Assembly (NCBI RefSeq): GCF_001038455.1
Contig: NZ_LDUY01000006.1
Location: 1 to 64,000 of the forward strand
DNA from: Fructobacillus sp. EFB-N1
Lineage (GTDB): Bacteria > Bacillota > Bacilli > Lactobacillales > Lactobacillaceae
DNA length: 64,000 bases
Direction of reading: 5' to 3'
Shown here: positions 17,553-25,289 of the stretch, in pieces
Layout of the letters: each line of letters opens with the position of its first letter
Numbering within the stretch: position 1 is the first letter of the stretch
The notes under the pieces: model-generated
Databases searched by the model: none
Seen by the model: the letters and a program-made list of their open reading frames with translations, nothing else
Told to the model about the DNA's origin: nothing
Made by a program: the position numbers and the translations under genes

Positions 17553-18695
17553 CTATCCCCAAATTTTTTCGGCCGTGTCGACAACTAATTTAATCTTGGC
17601 CCATTGTTCATCTTCTGTTAGGTGGTTGCCTTCTTCAGTCGAAGCGAAACCGCATTGTGTACTCAAAGCCAAGTTTTCCAAAGGAACGTATTGACTAGCT
17701 TCCTTGACCCGATCAATCAAAACTTGAGGGTCTTCTAGATCAGGCTTCTTTGAAGTCACCAAGCCCAAAACAACTTCTTTGCCGGCAGGAACCTTTGCCA
17801 GTGGTGCGAAGTCGCCAGAACGGTCGTCATCGAATTCCAAGTAGAAGGATTCGACGTTTTCCTGAGCAAACAAGGTATCGGCAACGGCATCATAGCCACC
17901 AGTTGCGGCCCAAGTAGAAGCATAGTTTCCACGGCAAACGTGTGTGCTAACACGGAGGTCTTCTGGCAAGTTTTCTAATGACAGGTTATTGATCTTCAGG
18001 TATTCTGCTTGCAGTTCATCAACGCCCTTTTGGTCAATGTTTTGTTCTGCCCAAAAATCAGTATCGGAGAGCATACCCCAAGTACAGTCATCTAACTTGA
18101 TGTCACGACAACCAGCTTCATAGAGGGCTAGGTAAAGGTCGTGATAGGCAGTGGTCAAATCAATGATAAGGTCTTCGTGATTTGGGTAAAATTCCTTCAA
18201 AACAGCAATGTTTTCCTCACCGCGAACCAACTCAGCATAGGCCTGAGCTGGAGAGGGGATGCTTTGACGGGGGATAACGTCCAAATCCTTGGTGATTTCC
18301 TTCAAGTATAAGAACGCCTGCAAATCAGGATGGTCCTTTGTGAAGCGGATTTTGCCGTCAATTTGGGCTGATTCGGCTCGCGTTTCAATATCGTGGAAAA
18401 GGTAGCCGTGGGCGACATTTGTCTTTTTAATACCTTCAAAACCCCAGAAGGTGTCCAAGTGCCACCAGTGACGACGGAATTCACCATCTGAAACGTAGTG
18501 GAGGCCGGCCTTGACTTCCTTGTCGACGAGGTCTTTGATTTCTTCATCTTGAATTTTAGTCAAATCAGCTTTGGCGATTTTGCCGTCGGCAAAGTCTTGT
18601 TGGGCTTGCTTCAAGCGGGCTGGTCGTAAGAATGAACCCACGATATCAAAATGAACGGGGGCCTTGGTCAATGTTGCTACTGCTGTTTCTGTCAT
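17553..18695 (-). CDS. cobalamin-independent methionine synthase-like protein (MetE C-terminal domain, YxjG/YxjH type)
   Basis: A 380-residue UROD/MetE-like TIM barrel corresponding to the catalytic half of MetE. Zinc ligands are seen in STHVCRGNY (His and Cys) and STQCGFAS (Cys), with DGEFRR near residue 75 as the family's substrate block. Such short MetE homologues transfer a methyl group to homocysteine, often from a corrinoid or folate donor not yet defined. I start it at 18695, eight bases after AAAGGAG; the longer frame to 18719 would place the ribosome site inside the gene. First gene behind the T-box. Confidence 0.85.
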   Translation of the reverse strand: MTETAVATLTKAPVHFDIVGSFLRPARLKQAQQDFADGKIAKADLTKIQDEEIKDLVDKEVKAGLHYVSDGEFRRHWWHLDTFWGFEGIKKTNVAHGYLFHDIETRAESAQIDGKIRFTKDHPDLQAFLYLKEITKDLDVIPRQSIPSPAQAYAELVRGEENIAVLKEFYPNHEDLIIDLTTAYHDLYLALYEAGCRDIKLDDCTWGMLSDTDFWAEQNIDQKGVDELQAEYLKINNLSLENLPEDLRVSTHVCRGNYASTWAATGGYDAVADTLFAQENVESFYLEFDDDRSGDFAPLAKVPAGKEVVLGLVTSKKPDLEDPQVLIDRVKEASQYVPLENLALSTQCGFASTEEGNHLTEDEQWAKIKLVVDTAEKIWG

Positions 18696-18720
18696 GTCTC
18701 TTCTCCTTTTTCTAGACATT

Positions 18721-19020
18721 AAAAAGCGCCTCTAGGTTTAGATTTTTAAATCTGAACCTAGAGGCGCATGTAAACGCTGTACCACTCTACTTCACTGGTC
18801 TTATGACCAGCCTTAGTCGATACACCAATGGGGGCTATATCGCAACATGATAACGGTTGTTAACCGTAGCCAGCTTATCGCAGAGGACTCGCCGCACTAT
18901 GAACCGCTCCTGGACCATTTTCATCCGTAGCCAATCCACCGTGTCTCATCAAATCACGGTTTTCTGTAGAATCGTTTGCGGATTACTCATCCAATCACTG
19001 CAGTTGTTATCTTGGTTATG
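18721..19020 (-). promoter_or_regulatory. T-box leader, predicted Met (AUG) specifier
   Basis: Read on the minus strand, Stem I opens with an AGTA box (GATGAGTAATCC, near 18980) and its 3' side carries GAAAATGG, giving ATG as specifier. The T-box core AGAGTGGTACAGCG lies near 18777-18790, where TGGT can pair with the ACCA end of uncharged tRNA-Met. A 20-bp terminator stem (18725-18766) with T run follows. Low methionyl-tRNA would allow readthrough into the four methionine genes. Confidence 0.88.
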
Positions 19021-19048
19021 AGTATAGCATTAAAAAAATATGAGTCAA
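19021..19048 (-). promoter_or_regulatory. promoter of methionine operon
   Basis: On the minus strand TTGACT (19048-19043), 16-base spacer, TATACT (19026-19021), just upstream of the T-box. Confidence 0.75.
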
Positions 19049-19201
19049 CGGTGAATTTAAAATTTATTTTTTATGTAGGTTCAAAAGTTTATAATAAGCA
19101 CCAAGACAAAAAGCCACGAGAGCTCTTTTGTAATGGACTTTGTTGATCTCGTAAATGGGACTTTTTATTTTTAAGGAGGCTCTCAAATTACTGGAGAAAA
19201 A

Positions 19202-19759
19202 ATGAAAAAAATTGCTGTGATTGTTGGAAGTAATCGAACAAAGAGTGTTAGTCGGCGCTTAGCTTATTGGTTGGCTCCTGTGTTGAGTAACCAAGAGATG
19301 AAAGCTGAAGTAGTCGACCTAGCGAGCGTTGCTTTGCCATTTTTGGATGAACCCGAGCTACCGTCTGAGAGCCATTATCAAAATCAGTCCACGATTGATT
19401 GGTCGAAGCAAATTAAAAGTTATGATGGGGTGGTATTCGTGGCACCCCAGTATAATTGGGGTTATCCTGCTGTTTTGAAGAATGCGATTGATACCCTCTA
19501 TGCCGAGTGGCGGGGGCTACCGGTTGCGACCGTTTTCTTTGGTGGCCACGGTGGCTTTCAGGGTGATTTGGCCTTTTCACTGGTTTTGCAGGGCGTGAAG
19601 GTTAACCGCTTGCCCGTTAATCTTCGATTGAACCTGGCAGTTGGCCAGGTAACGGAGGAAATGCCGGCGACCGAACTTGCTGAACTGCTGTCGCCATACC
19701 AGGATCAGGTGACTTTGTTGCGGTCAGCCTTTCAAAATGAGTTGCATAACCATGAATAA
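19202..19759 (+). CDS. NADPH-dependent FMN reductase-like flavoprotein
   Basis: A 185-residue flavodoxin-fold protein. IVGSNRTKSVSRRLA is the FMN phosphate loop, and FVAPQYNWGYPAVLKNAIDT is the hallmark FMN isoalloxazine loop of the FMN_red family. These enzymes reduce flavins, quinones or azo compounds with NAD(P)H. CTGGAG lies before the ATG; a stronger AAGGAGG is further up in a leader that can fold in two ways (ACGAGA 19116 with TCTCGT 19147, or GAGAGC 19118 with GCTCTC 19179). The next gene overlaps its stop by eight bases. Confidence 0.82.
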   Translation: MKKIAVIVGSNRTKSVSRRLAYWLAPVLSNQEMKAEVVDLASVALPFLDEPELPSESHYQNQSTIDWSKQIKSYDGVVFVAPQYNWGYPAVLKNAIDTLYAEWRGLPVATVFFGGHGGFQGDLAFSLVLQGVKVNRLPVNLRLNLAVGQVTEEMPATELAELLSPYQDQVTLLRSAFQNELHNHE

Positions 19760-20084
19760 ACGCTTTTTTGGTGCCAAACAAGTGGCAATGGTTGGCATTG
19801 ACATTGGTGCTACTGGGACCTGTGCCCATTACCATTCGGATGTTGATATTGTGGGTCTTCGTTGCGCTCAATGTGAAGAATATTTTGCCTGCTACCAGTG
19901 CCATGATGCATTAGAAGACCACCACTTTGTGCCGATGGCCAAAAATTCAGCTGAGCCAGCAGTTCTCTGCGGGCATTGCGGTCAAGAATTAACTTATCAA
20001 GAATATAAGATGGGTGCCTGCCTGAACTGTTTAGCATCCTTTAACCCACGTTGCGAAATCCACGAAGACCGGTATTTCTGCTGA
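19752..20084 (+). CDS. CHY-type zinc finger protein
   Basis: A 110-residue protein packed with metal ligands: CAHYHSDVDIVGLRCAQC, CYQCHD, CGHCGQ and CLNC, the pattern of the CHY zinc finger (Hot13-like) family in which several Cys/His pairs bind structural zinc. Bacterial members have no settled role; yeast Hot13 helps keep mitochondrial import factors zinc-free. The ATG at 19752 overlaps the upstream stop as ATGAATAA, so translation is probably coupled to the flavoprotein. A start at 19788 is also possible. Confidence 0.8.
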   Translation: MNKRFFGAKQVAMVGIDIGATGTCAHYHSDVDIVGLRCAQCEEYFACYQCHDALEDHHFVPMAKNSAEPAVLCGHCGQELTYQEYKMGACLNCLASFNPRCEIHEDRYFC

Positions 20085-20117
20085 GTGGTTTTTTATTTTG
20101 TCTGCTTTTTGGCAATC

Positions 20118-20146
20118 TGGACAGTCATGGTGGCTTCCCCTATAAT
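20118..20146 (+). promoter_or_regulatory. promoter of azlCD
   Basis: TGGACA (20118-20123), 17-base spacer, TATAAT (20141-20146). Confidence 0.65.
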
Positions 20147-20193
20147 AACTTTCTAAGGGAAAAGATTAAAAAAAGATGAAAAGAGGAAGTGGG

Positions 20194-20901
20194 ATGGATG
20201 ATACCTTAACCTCTCGGGCTGGCTGGCGAGATGCCTTACCGACTGTTTTGGGTTACATTGGGATTAGTATGGCTTTTGGGATTGTGGCCAAAGCCGCGGG
20301 TCTGAGTACTTGGTTGATTGTATTGATTTCAGCGATTGATTATGGTGGTTCGGCTCAGTTTGTCTTGGTCACGATGGTTGGCTCTCACAGTTCAATAGTG
20401 GCCATTGCCTTTGCAGTTTTTCTGGTTAATGCGCGGATGATTCTGATGAGCATGACGCTAGCTCCCTATTTTAACCGGTATTCGCTCTGGCGGAATATTT
20501 GGCTGGGAACTTTTGTGACGGATGAAAGCTTTGCATTGGGGATGAGTAAGGTGAATGTTATTCAAAACCGGCTTAGCTTTCCTTGGTTTAACACGGTCAA
20601 CTTGGTCTCGTATGTGAGTTGGTTGTTAGGCACTTTCTTGGGTGCGGTTTTGGGCGGACTAGTAACGGATCCGAGCAAATTCGGCCTGGACTTTGCCATT
20701 ACGGCCATGTTTATTGGCCTCTTAATAGCGCAAATCAGTTCGGATAAGACGATTAAGTTGGCCTTACAAGCAGCTGTGGTTGTCTTTGTGTTGGTGCTGA
20801 TTTACCTCTTTTTGATTTTTGTACCAAAGAATTTTGTTGTTTTACTGGTGACAATCTGCGGCTGCTTATTTGGGATGGTGATGAAACGTGTCTTTGACTA
20901 A
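20194..20901 (+). CDS. azlC: branched-chain amino-acid exporter, large subunit AzlC
   Basis: A 235-residue membrane protein with about seven hydrophobic helices. GYIGISMAFGIVAKAAGLS and DYGGSAQFVLVTMV are typical AzlC blocks, as is NARMILMSMTLAPYF. With AzlD it exports branched-chain amino acids or analogues. I choose the ATG at 20194, preceded by AGAGGAAG; the ATG at 20176 is six codons upstream and less well placed. Confidence 0.88.
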   Translation: MDDTLTSRAGWRDALPTVLGYIGISMAFGIVAKAAGLSTWLIVLISAIDYGGSAQFVLVTMVGSHSSIVAIAFAVFLVNARMILMSMTLAPYFNRYSLWRNIWLGTFVTDESFALGMSKVNVIQNRLSFPWFNTVNLVSYVSWLLGTFLGAVLGGLVTDPSKFGLDFAITAMFIGLLIAQISSDKTIKLALQAAVVVFVLVLIYLFLIFVPKNFVVLLVTICGCLFGMVMKRVFD

Positions 20902-21217
20902 CTATATGCTATTAACAATCATTGCCTGTGGCCTCGTGACCTGGGTATCGCGGATATCTCCCTTTATCATGCTGAAAAAATTTGATTTACCGGAAGGAGT
21001 TATCGAATTTTTAAGCTTTGTGCCAATCACCATCATGGCTGGTCTGTGGTTTGAAAGTTTATTTGTGCAGCATATAGGACACCTTCCTAGCATCAATTGG
21101 CCCAATTTATGGGCTTCTTTACCAACGGTGGCGACGGCTATGGTAACGAAAAATCTCTTGTTGACGGTAGTGGTTGGGGTTCTTTCGTTTGCAGTCTTAA
21201 ACTTAATTGGATCTTAA
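20888..21217 (+). CDS. azlD: branched-chain amino-acid exporter, small subunit AzlD
   Basis: A 109-residue membrane protein with four helices; TWVSRISPFIMLKKFDLPE and VPITIMAGLWFESL are characteristic of AzlD. It starts with GTG and overlaps azlC by 14 bases, consistent with a coupled two-subunit exporter. Confidence 0.88.
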   Translation: MSLTNYMLLTIIACGLVTWVSRISPFIMLKKFDLPEGVIEFLSFVPITIMAGLWFESLFVQHIGHLPSINWPNLWASLPTVATAMVTKNLLLTVVVGVLSFAVLNLIGS

Positions 21218-21240
21218 ATTAAATTTTTCTCATAAAACCC

Positions 21241-21269
21241 TTGACGGCCGTGTTTTGAATGATTATCAT
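21241..21269 (+). promoter_or_regulatory. promoter of L-2-hydroxyisocaproate dehydrogenase gene
   Basis: TTGACG (21241-21246), 17-base spacer, TATCAT (21264-21269). The block just upstream (TTTCTCATAAAA, 21226-21237) recurs before the second tRNA-Asn promoter. Confidence 0.7.
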
Positions 21270-21299
21270 TGGCACAACAACAGAAAAGGGGAAATGTCG

Positions 21300-22226
21300 A
21301 TGCGAAAAATTGGAATTATTGGAATGGGCCATGTTGGTTCAACGGTGGCACATGGTTTGATTGCTGAAGGCGTAGCGGATGAATACGTCTTCATTGATAA
21401 AAACGAGAAAAAAGTCCAAGCAGAAGCTTTGGATTTTGAAGATGCCAAAACGAATTTGAACAATAGTTTTTCTGTGACTGTTAATGACTACCAAGCATTG
21501 GGGGATGCAGATGTCATTATTTCAGCCATCGGTAAGATTGAATTGCAATACGATAACGTCGAACATGACCGCTTTATTGAATTGCCACACAACGTTGAGC
21601 AGGTGAAAGAAGTTTCAGCTAAGTTGAAGGCTACTGATTTTTCAGGGGTCTTGGTGGTTATTACTAATCCTTGTGATGCGATTGCTGCTGTTTACCAGGC
21701 AGAAACTGGTTATCCGAAGGAAAAAGTGCTTGGAACGGGAACACTTTTGGATACCGCGCGGATGCACCGGGCAGTCGGTTCGGCCTTCAATGTTGATCCA
21801 CGTTCGGTTGCGGGTTATAACCTGGGTGAACACGGAAACTCACAGTTTACGGCTTGGTCAACGGTTTCTTTGCAGGGACAACCAATTACCAAATTAGCGG
21901 CTGAAAAAGGGGTTGACTTGGCTGCGATTGAAAAGGACTCTGTGGTCGGTGGCTATACCGTCTTTGATGGTAAAGGCTACACTTCTTATGGAATTGCGAC
22001 GGCTGCCATTCGTTTGGCCAAGACAGTCGTTCAGGATGCGAAGACGGAAATGCCCGTTTCTCATAAGCGTCCTGAATTTGCCTCTTATCTTTCTTATCCT
22101 GCTATTGTCGGTCGTGAGGGGGTTGTTGCCTACTCACAATTGGATTTGACGGAAGAAGAGTTGGCTAATTTACAGAAATCAGCAGACTCGATTCAAACTC
22201 AATTTGAAAAGGTTGTTGCGCATTAG
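21300..22226 (+). CDS. L-2-hydroxyisocaproate dehydrogenase (L-LDH family)
   Basis: A 308-residue NAD-dependent 2-hydroxyacid dehydrogenase that reduces branched 2-oxoacids such as 2-oxoisocaproate. GIIGMGHVGSTVAHGLI is the Rossmann loop, VITNPCDAIAA the substrate-side block, GTGTLLDTARMHRAVG holds the conserved Arg and GYNLGEHGNSQF the catalytic His. The overall sequence resembles the Weissella confusa HicDH. AAAGGGG precedes the ATG at 21300 by 8 bases; the ATG at 21294 is too close. Position beside azlCD fits a theme of branched-chain amino-acid breakdown, though it has its own promoter. Confidence 0.85.
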   Translation: MRKIGIIGMGHVGSTVAHGLIAEGVADEYVFIDKNEKKVQAEALDFEDAKTNLNNSFSVTVNDYQALGDADVIISAIGKIELQYDNVEHDRFIELPHNVEQVKEVSAKLKATDFSGVLVVITNPCDAIAAVYQAETGYPKEKVLGTGTLLDTARMHRAVGSAFNVDPRSVAGYNLGEHGNSQFTAWSTVSLQGQPITKLAAEKGVDLAAIEKDSVVGGYTVFDGKGYTSYGIATAAIRLAKTVVQDAKTEMPVSHKRPEFASYLSYPAIVGREGVVAYSQLDLTEEELANLQKSADSIQTQFEKVVAH

Positions 22227-22280
22227 AACGGCGTTTACACCGATAATGGTTCTAAAAATTAAATAATTTTAATAAAAGGC

Positions 22281-22309
22281 TTGACTAATTATTAGACGTT
22301 ATGTATTAT
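22281..22309 (+). promoter_or_regulatory. promoter of first tRNA-Asn
   Basis: TTGACT (22281-22286), 17-base spacer, TATTAT (22304-22309). The second copy has the same promoter at 22547-22575. Confidence 0.75.
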
Positions 22310-22327
22310 AAACGTATGGTAATTAAT

Positions 22328-22400
22328 TGCTCCGTAGTTCAGTTGGTAGAACGCCGCACTGTTAATGCGAGGGTCGCTGGTTCGAGTCCAGCTGGGGCAG
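22328..22400 (+). tRNA. tRNA-Asn (GTT)
   Basis: A 73-base cloverleaf: acceptor TGCTCCG / TGGGGCA with two G-T pairs, D arm AGTTCAGTTGGTAGAACG, anticodon stem GCACT...with loop CTGTTAA giving GTT, and T arm GCTGGTTCGAGTCCAGC. The CCA end is not encoded. Terminator follows at 22414. Confidence 0.95.
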
Positions 22401-22413
22401 TCCTAGCCAAATC

Positions 22414-22449
22414 AGTGTTGGTTGTCATTTGACAACCAACACTTTTTTA
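22414..22449 (+). terminator. terminator after first tRNA-Asn
   Basis: A 13-bp perfect stem AGTGTTGGTTGTC / GACAACCAACACT with loop ATTT and six T. Confidence 0.9.
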
Positions 22450-22593
22450 TTTTATAAATTAGAATATAAAAGATTGGCAAGAATCTTTTTTCAGAATCGT
22501 TCTCAAAAATAGATGAATGATAAATTAAAAATTTCTCATAAAATACTTGACTAATTGTTGGACGTTATGTATTATGAACGTATGGTAATTAAT

Positions 22594-22666
22594 TGCTCCG
22601 TAGTTCAGTTGGTAGAACGCCGCACTGTTAATGCGAGGGTCGCTGGTTCGAGTCCAGCTGGGGCAG
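22594..22666 (+). tRNA. tRNA-Asn (GTT), second copy
   Basis: Identical in sequence to the tRNA at 22328-22400, with the same promoter 266 bases later. CCA is not encoded. Confidence 0.95.
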
Positions 22667-22679
22667 TAGTGGGTAAAGT

Positions 22680-22720
22680 AAAAAGACGGTGGTTGCATAA
22701 AAGCAACCGCCGTCTTTTTA
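22680..22720. terminator. terminator between second tRNA-Asn and pnuC
   Basis: AAAAAGACGGTGGTTGC pairs with GCAACCGCCGTCTTTTT (one mismatch-type pair), with A and T runs that allow use from both sides. Confidence 0.9.
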
Positions 22721-22743
22721 CGTGCGTGATGTTGAAAACCGAT

Positions 22744-23511
22744 TTATAAGGAAGGTTTGCCGGGCTTGGCCTTCTTGTACCAATACCAAGTTCCGTAGAG
22801 GGCGTTAATTAAGATAATAACCTGCAAGACAAACATGGAACTGGCATAGGCATCATGAATCAAAAAGATATTACGGTACCAGACAATAACCTGGATCACG
22901 TCAGAAGCTAACCAGGCAATCCATTGAGAACGGAAACCATAGGTCATCAGAATCTGGCCAACAATGTTTAATGGAAGAACAGCTGAATCAAGATAAATTT
23001 GCAGACCGTTAAAATGCTTTGAAAAAGTAATGACAGTGATATAGGAAACAAGTGTGATTAAAGTTGTGATGAGGGCGGTGTGCAACGTTAATTTACGGGA
23101 AGGAAGCTCTTCCTCAACGCTACCACGATAGCGGGCCCAGGCCGCAATACCAATGAACTGCATAATAAAGGCGAATCCCTGGGAGGTGAAGTCACCATAA
23201 GTTCTTGAAAAAAGGGCGACAACCATCCATGTTGCTGTCCCAATTAACCCCCAGAAGTAATTGCTTTGTTTCCCCTGGTCGACTAGGGCGAGGTTAATCA
23301 ACGAACTAACGCCAGTTGAGACGGCCAACCAGGCCATCCCATTAAAGCTGCCACCGATTAAAAAGGTGGCGATTTGGGCAACAATCATCAATAATAAGAG
23401 CGCCTTGGTCATCTTACTGAGGCTGACCAAATCTTGTATGATCCGTTTAGGGGCCATTGTCTCCTTAAAAATCAGCCAAAAGCTCGTCTTGTTCTGTACA
23501 TTTTCCATCAT
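22744..23511 (-). CDS. pnuC: PnuC family nicotinamide riboside transporter
   Basis: A 255-residue protein with about seven membrane helices and the PnuC signatures YGFRSQWIAWLASDVIQVIVW and NALYGTWYWYKK. It imports nicotinamide riboside by facilitated diffusion for NAD synthesis. I choose the ATG at 23511, preceded by AAGGAG; a longer frame to 23553 begins upstream of the ribosome site. The 60-base leader on the minus strand can form GGTT/AACC and GGTGC/GCACC pairings and might be regulatory. Confidence 0.88.
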   Translation of the reverse strand: MMENVQNKTSFWLIFKETMAPKRIIQDLVSLSKMTKALLLLMIVAQIATFLIGGSFNGMAWLAVSTGVSSLINLALVDQGKQSNYFWGLIGTATWMVVALFSRTYGDFTSQGFAFIMQFIGIAAWARYRGSVEEELPSRKLTLHTALITTLITLVSYITVITFSKHFNGLQIYLDSAVLPLNIVGQILMTYGFRSQWIAWLASDVIQVIVWYRNIFLIHDAYASSMFVLQVIILINALYGTWYWYKKAKPGKPSL

Positions 23512-23681
23512 TGTTTTCTCCTTGTTGTTTTTTAGGTGCCGTGACGGAAGCAACGCACCGGTTTGTAACCGCCCTAGTATACGCCTGAAAAAAGCGAACG
23601 TATCAACTGATTTTGTGAAAATGTTCGATTTAAATGAAAATTAAATCGCTTTAGGACGGGGCGGAGACGCCCTTTGCGTGC

Positions 23682-23687
23682 TATAAT
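23682..23687 (+). promoter_or_regulatory. extended -10 of nucleoside transporter gene
   Basis: TGCTATAAT is a consensus extended -10 about 50 bases before the start; no strong -35. Confidence 0.6.
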
Positions 23688-23737
23688 TAATATGTTTGAA
23701 GAAACCGTGATTTTTAAATTTAAGGGAGTATCACATC

Positions 23738-25006
23738 ATGTATTTGTTCATCAACATCATCGGTCTTTTGGTGTTTATCGCCTTGGCCGTCTTGTTTTCA
23801 AAAAACCGTTCAGCCATTAATTGGAAGTCGGTTTCAATCATGGTTGTCACCAACTTGGTCTTAGCTTGGCTTTTGACAGGCTTCCCATTGGGTCGGACCA
23901 TCGTCAAAGGAGCCGCTTCTGGCTTTGACAGCTTGATTTCTGCTGCCAGCGCTGGAATCGACTTTGCTTTGAAGCCAACTGGGATGGCTTTGCCATCAAA
24001 CTTCGTTGTTTCAGCGTTGTTGCCAATCCTCTTGGTTGTACCATTGTTCGACATTTTGACTTATATCGGGGTCTTGCCATTTATTATTAAGTGGGTTGGT
24101 CGTGGTTTGTCAAAGCTTTCCGGTCAACCTAAGTTCGAATCATTTTTCTCAGTTGAAATGATGTTTTTAGGAAACACGGAAGCACTCGCGGTTTCTGGTA
24201 TCCAATTGAACCAGATGAAGGCTTCACGTAACTTGACGTTGGCGATGATGTCAATGTCTTGTGTGACGGCTTCAATCCTTGGTTCTTATATGCAAATGAT
24301 GCCCGCACAGTATATCTTGACTGCTGTGCCAATCAATGTCTTAAACGCTTTGATTGTGACGTCAATTTTGAACCCTGTTGAAGTGACAGAAGCAGAAGAT
24401 ACGATTGCAACGATTGGAGCAAATGCTCCTGCAGCTGAAAACGCTGAATCTGGTTCACAAGAATTAGCACAAGAAGAAATCGAAAAGGCTGAAAAGCCAG
24501 CACGTGAACCATTCTTCTCATTCTTGGGCGATTCAATTTTGGGCGCTGGTAAGTTGATCTTGATTATCGCTGCCAACGTGATTGCCTTCGTTGCCTTGGC
24601 CGCTCTTGTTGACAAGATTTTGGCTTGGGTTAACCCTTGGTTGTCATTGGAACACATCTTGGGAATCGTCATGTTCCCATTTGCTTGGTTAATGGGCTTC
24701 GGCAACCAAACAGCCTTTGATTTGGCACAGTTCATGGGAACAAAGTTGGTTACCAATGAATTCGTTGTCATGGGTAAGGTAACCGGTGAAATTGCCCACT
24801 ATGCACCGCATTACAAGGCAGTTTTGACAGTCTTCTTGACGTCATTTGCTAACTTGTCAACAATCGGTATGATTATCGGAGCCTTCAAGGGCTTGGTTAA
24901 CAAGGAAAAGAACGAAGTAATTGCTAAGAACGTTGTTTACTTGTTGTTGTCTGGAATTTTGGTTTCATTATTCTCAGCAGCAATGGTTGGACTCTTTGTT
25001 TGGTAA
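23738..25006 (+). CDS. nupC: concentrative nucleoside transporter (CNT/NupC family)
   Basis: A 422-residue membrane protein. LLPILLVVPLFDILTYIGVLP and SFFSVEMMFLGNTEALAVS hold the conserved Glu of the nucleoside site, and MSCVTASILGSYMQM and GFGNQTAFDLAQFMGTK are further CNT blocks. A Glu/Ala-rich cytosolic loop of about 50 residues (about 220-265) is inserted in the middle. It imports nucleosides with protons or sodium. GGGAG precedes the ATG. Divergent from pnuC, so two salvage transporters share one upstream region. Confidence 0.9.
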   Translation: MYLFINIIGLLVFIALAVLFSKNRSAINWKSVSIMVVTNLVLAWLLTGFPLGRTIVKGAASGFDSLISAASAGIDFALKPTGMALPSNFVVSALLPILLVVPLFDILTYIGVLPFIIKWVGRGLSKLSGQPKFESFFSVEMMFLGNTEALAVSGIQLNQMKASRNLTLAMMSMSCVTASILGSYMQMMPAQYILTAVPINVLNALIVTSILNPVEVTEAEDTIATIGANAPAAENAESGSQELAQEEIEKAEKPAREPFFSFLGDSILGAGKLILIIAANVIAFVALAALVDKILAWVNPWLSLEHILGIVMFPFAWLMGFGNQTAFDLAQFMGTKLVTNEFVVMGKVTGEIAHYAPHYKAVLTVFLTSFANLSTIGMIIGAFKGLVNKEKNEVIAKNVVYLLLSGILVSLFSAAMVGLFVW

Positions 25007-25017
25007 AATTTTGTTTC

Positions 25018-25045
25018 AAAAGCACCCGGAAGGGTGCTTTTTCTT
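25018..25045 (+). terminator. terminator of nucleoside transporter gene
   Basis: AAAGCACCC, loop GGAA, GGGTGCTTTTT. Confidence 0.9.
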
Positions 25046-25289
25046 TTGCTGAAAATTGGCTCTTTTCACAAAAGCCTGCTAAAATGAAAAAGTGAAGCTA
25101 GTTTAGCTAGCCAGAAATTTTCAGACAAACAGTAGCTATTTGTTTGATGATTAGTAGCAATGTCAAGTACAGGATAGCCAAGGACGGCCGAATCATTTCA
25201 GCTGTTATATTTCGATTTAATCCCAAAGTGTTTAGATAAAAAGAGCGGATTTTACGGAAAATGGTTACTGGCAAAGGAAGGTTCTATTT

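Larger units (their letters stand above)
22280..22400 (+). repeat. duplicated tRNA-Asn unit, first copy
   Basis: This 121-base block with promoter and tRNA recurs at 22546-22666 with three mismatches, all upstream of the tRNA, and no gaps. The terminators differ, so the duplication covers promoter and tRNA only. Confidence 0.9.
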
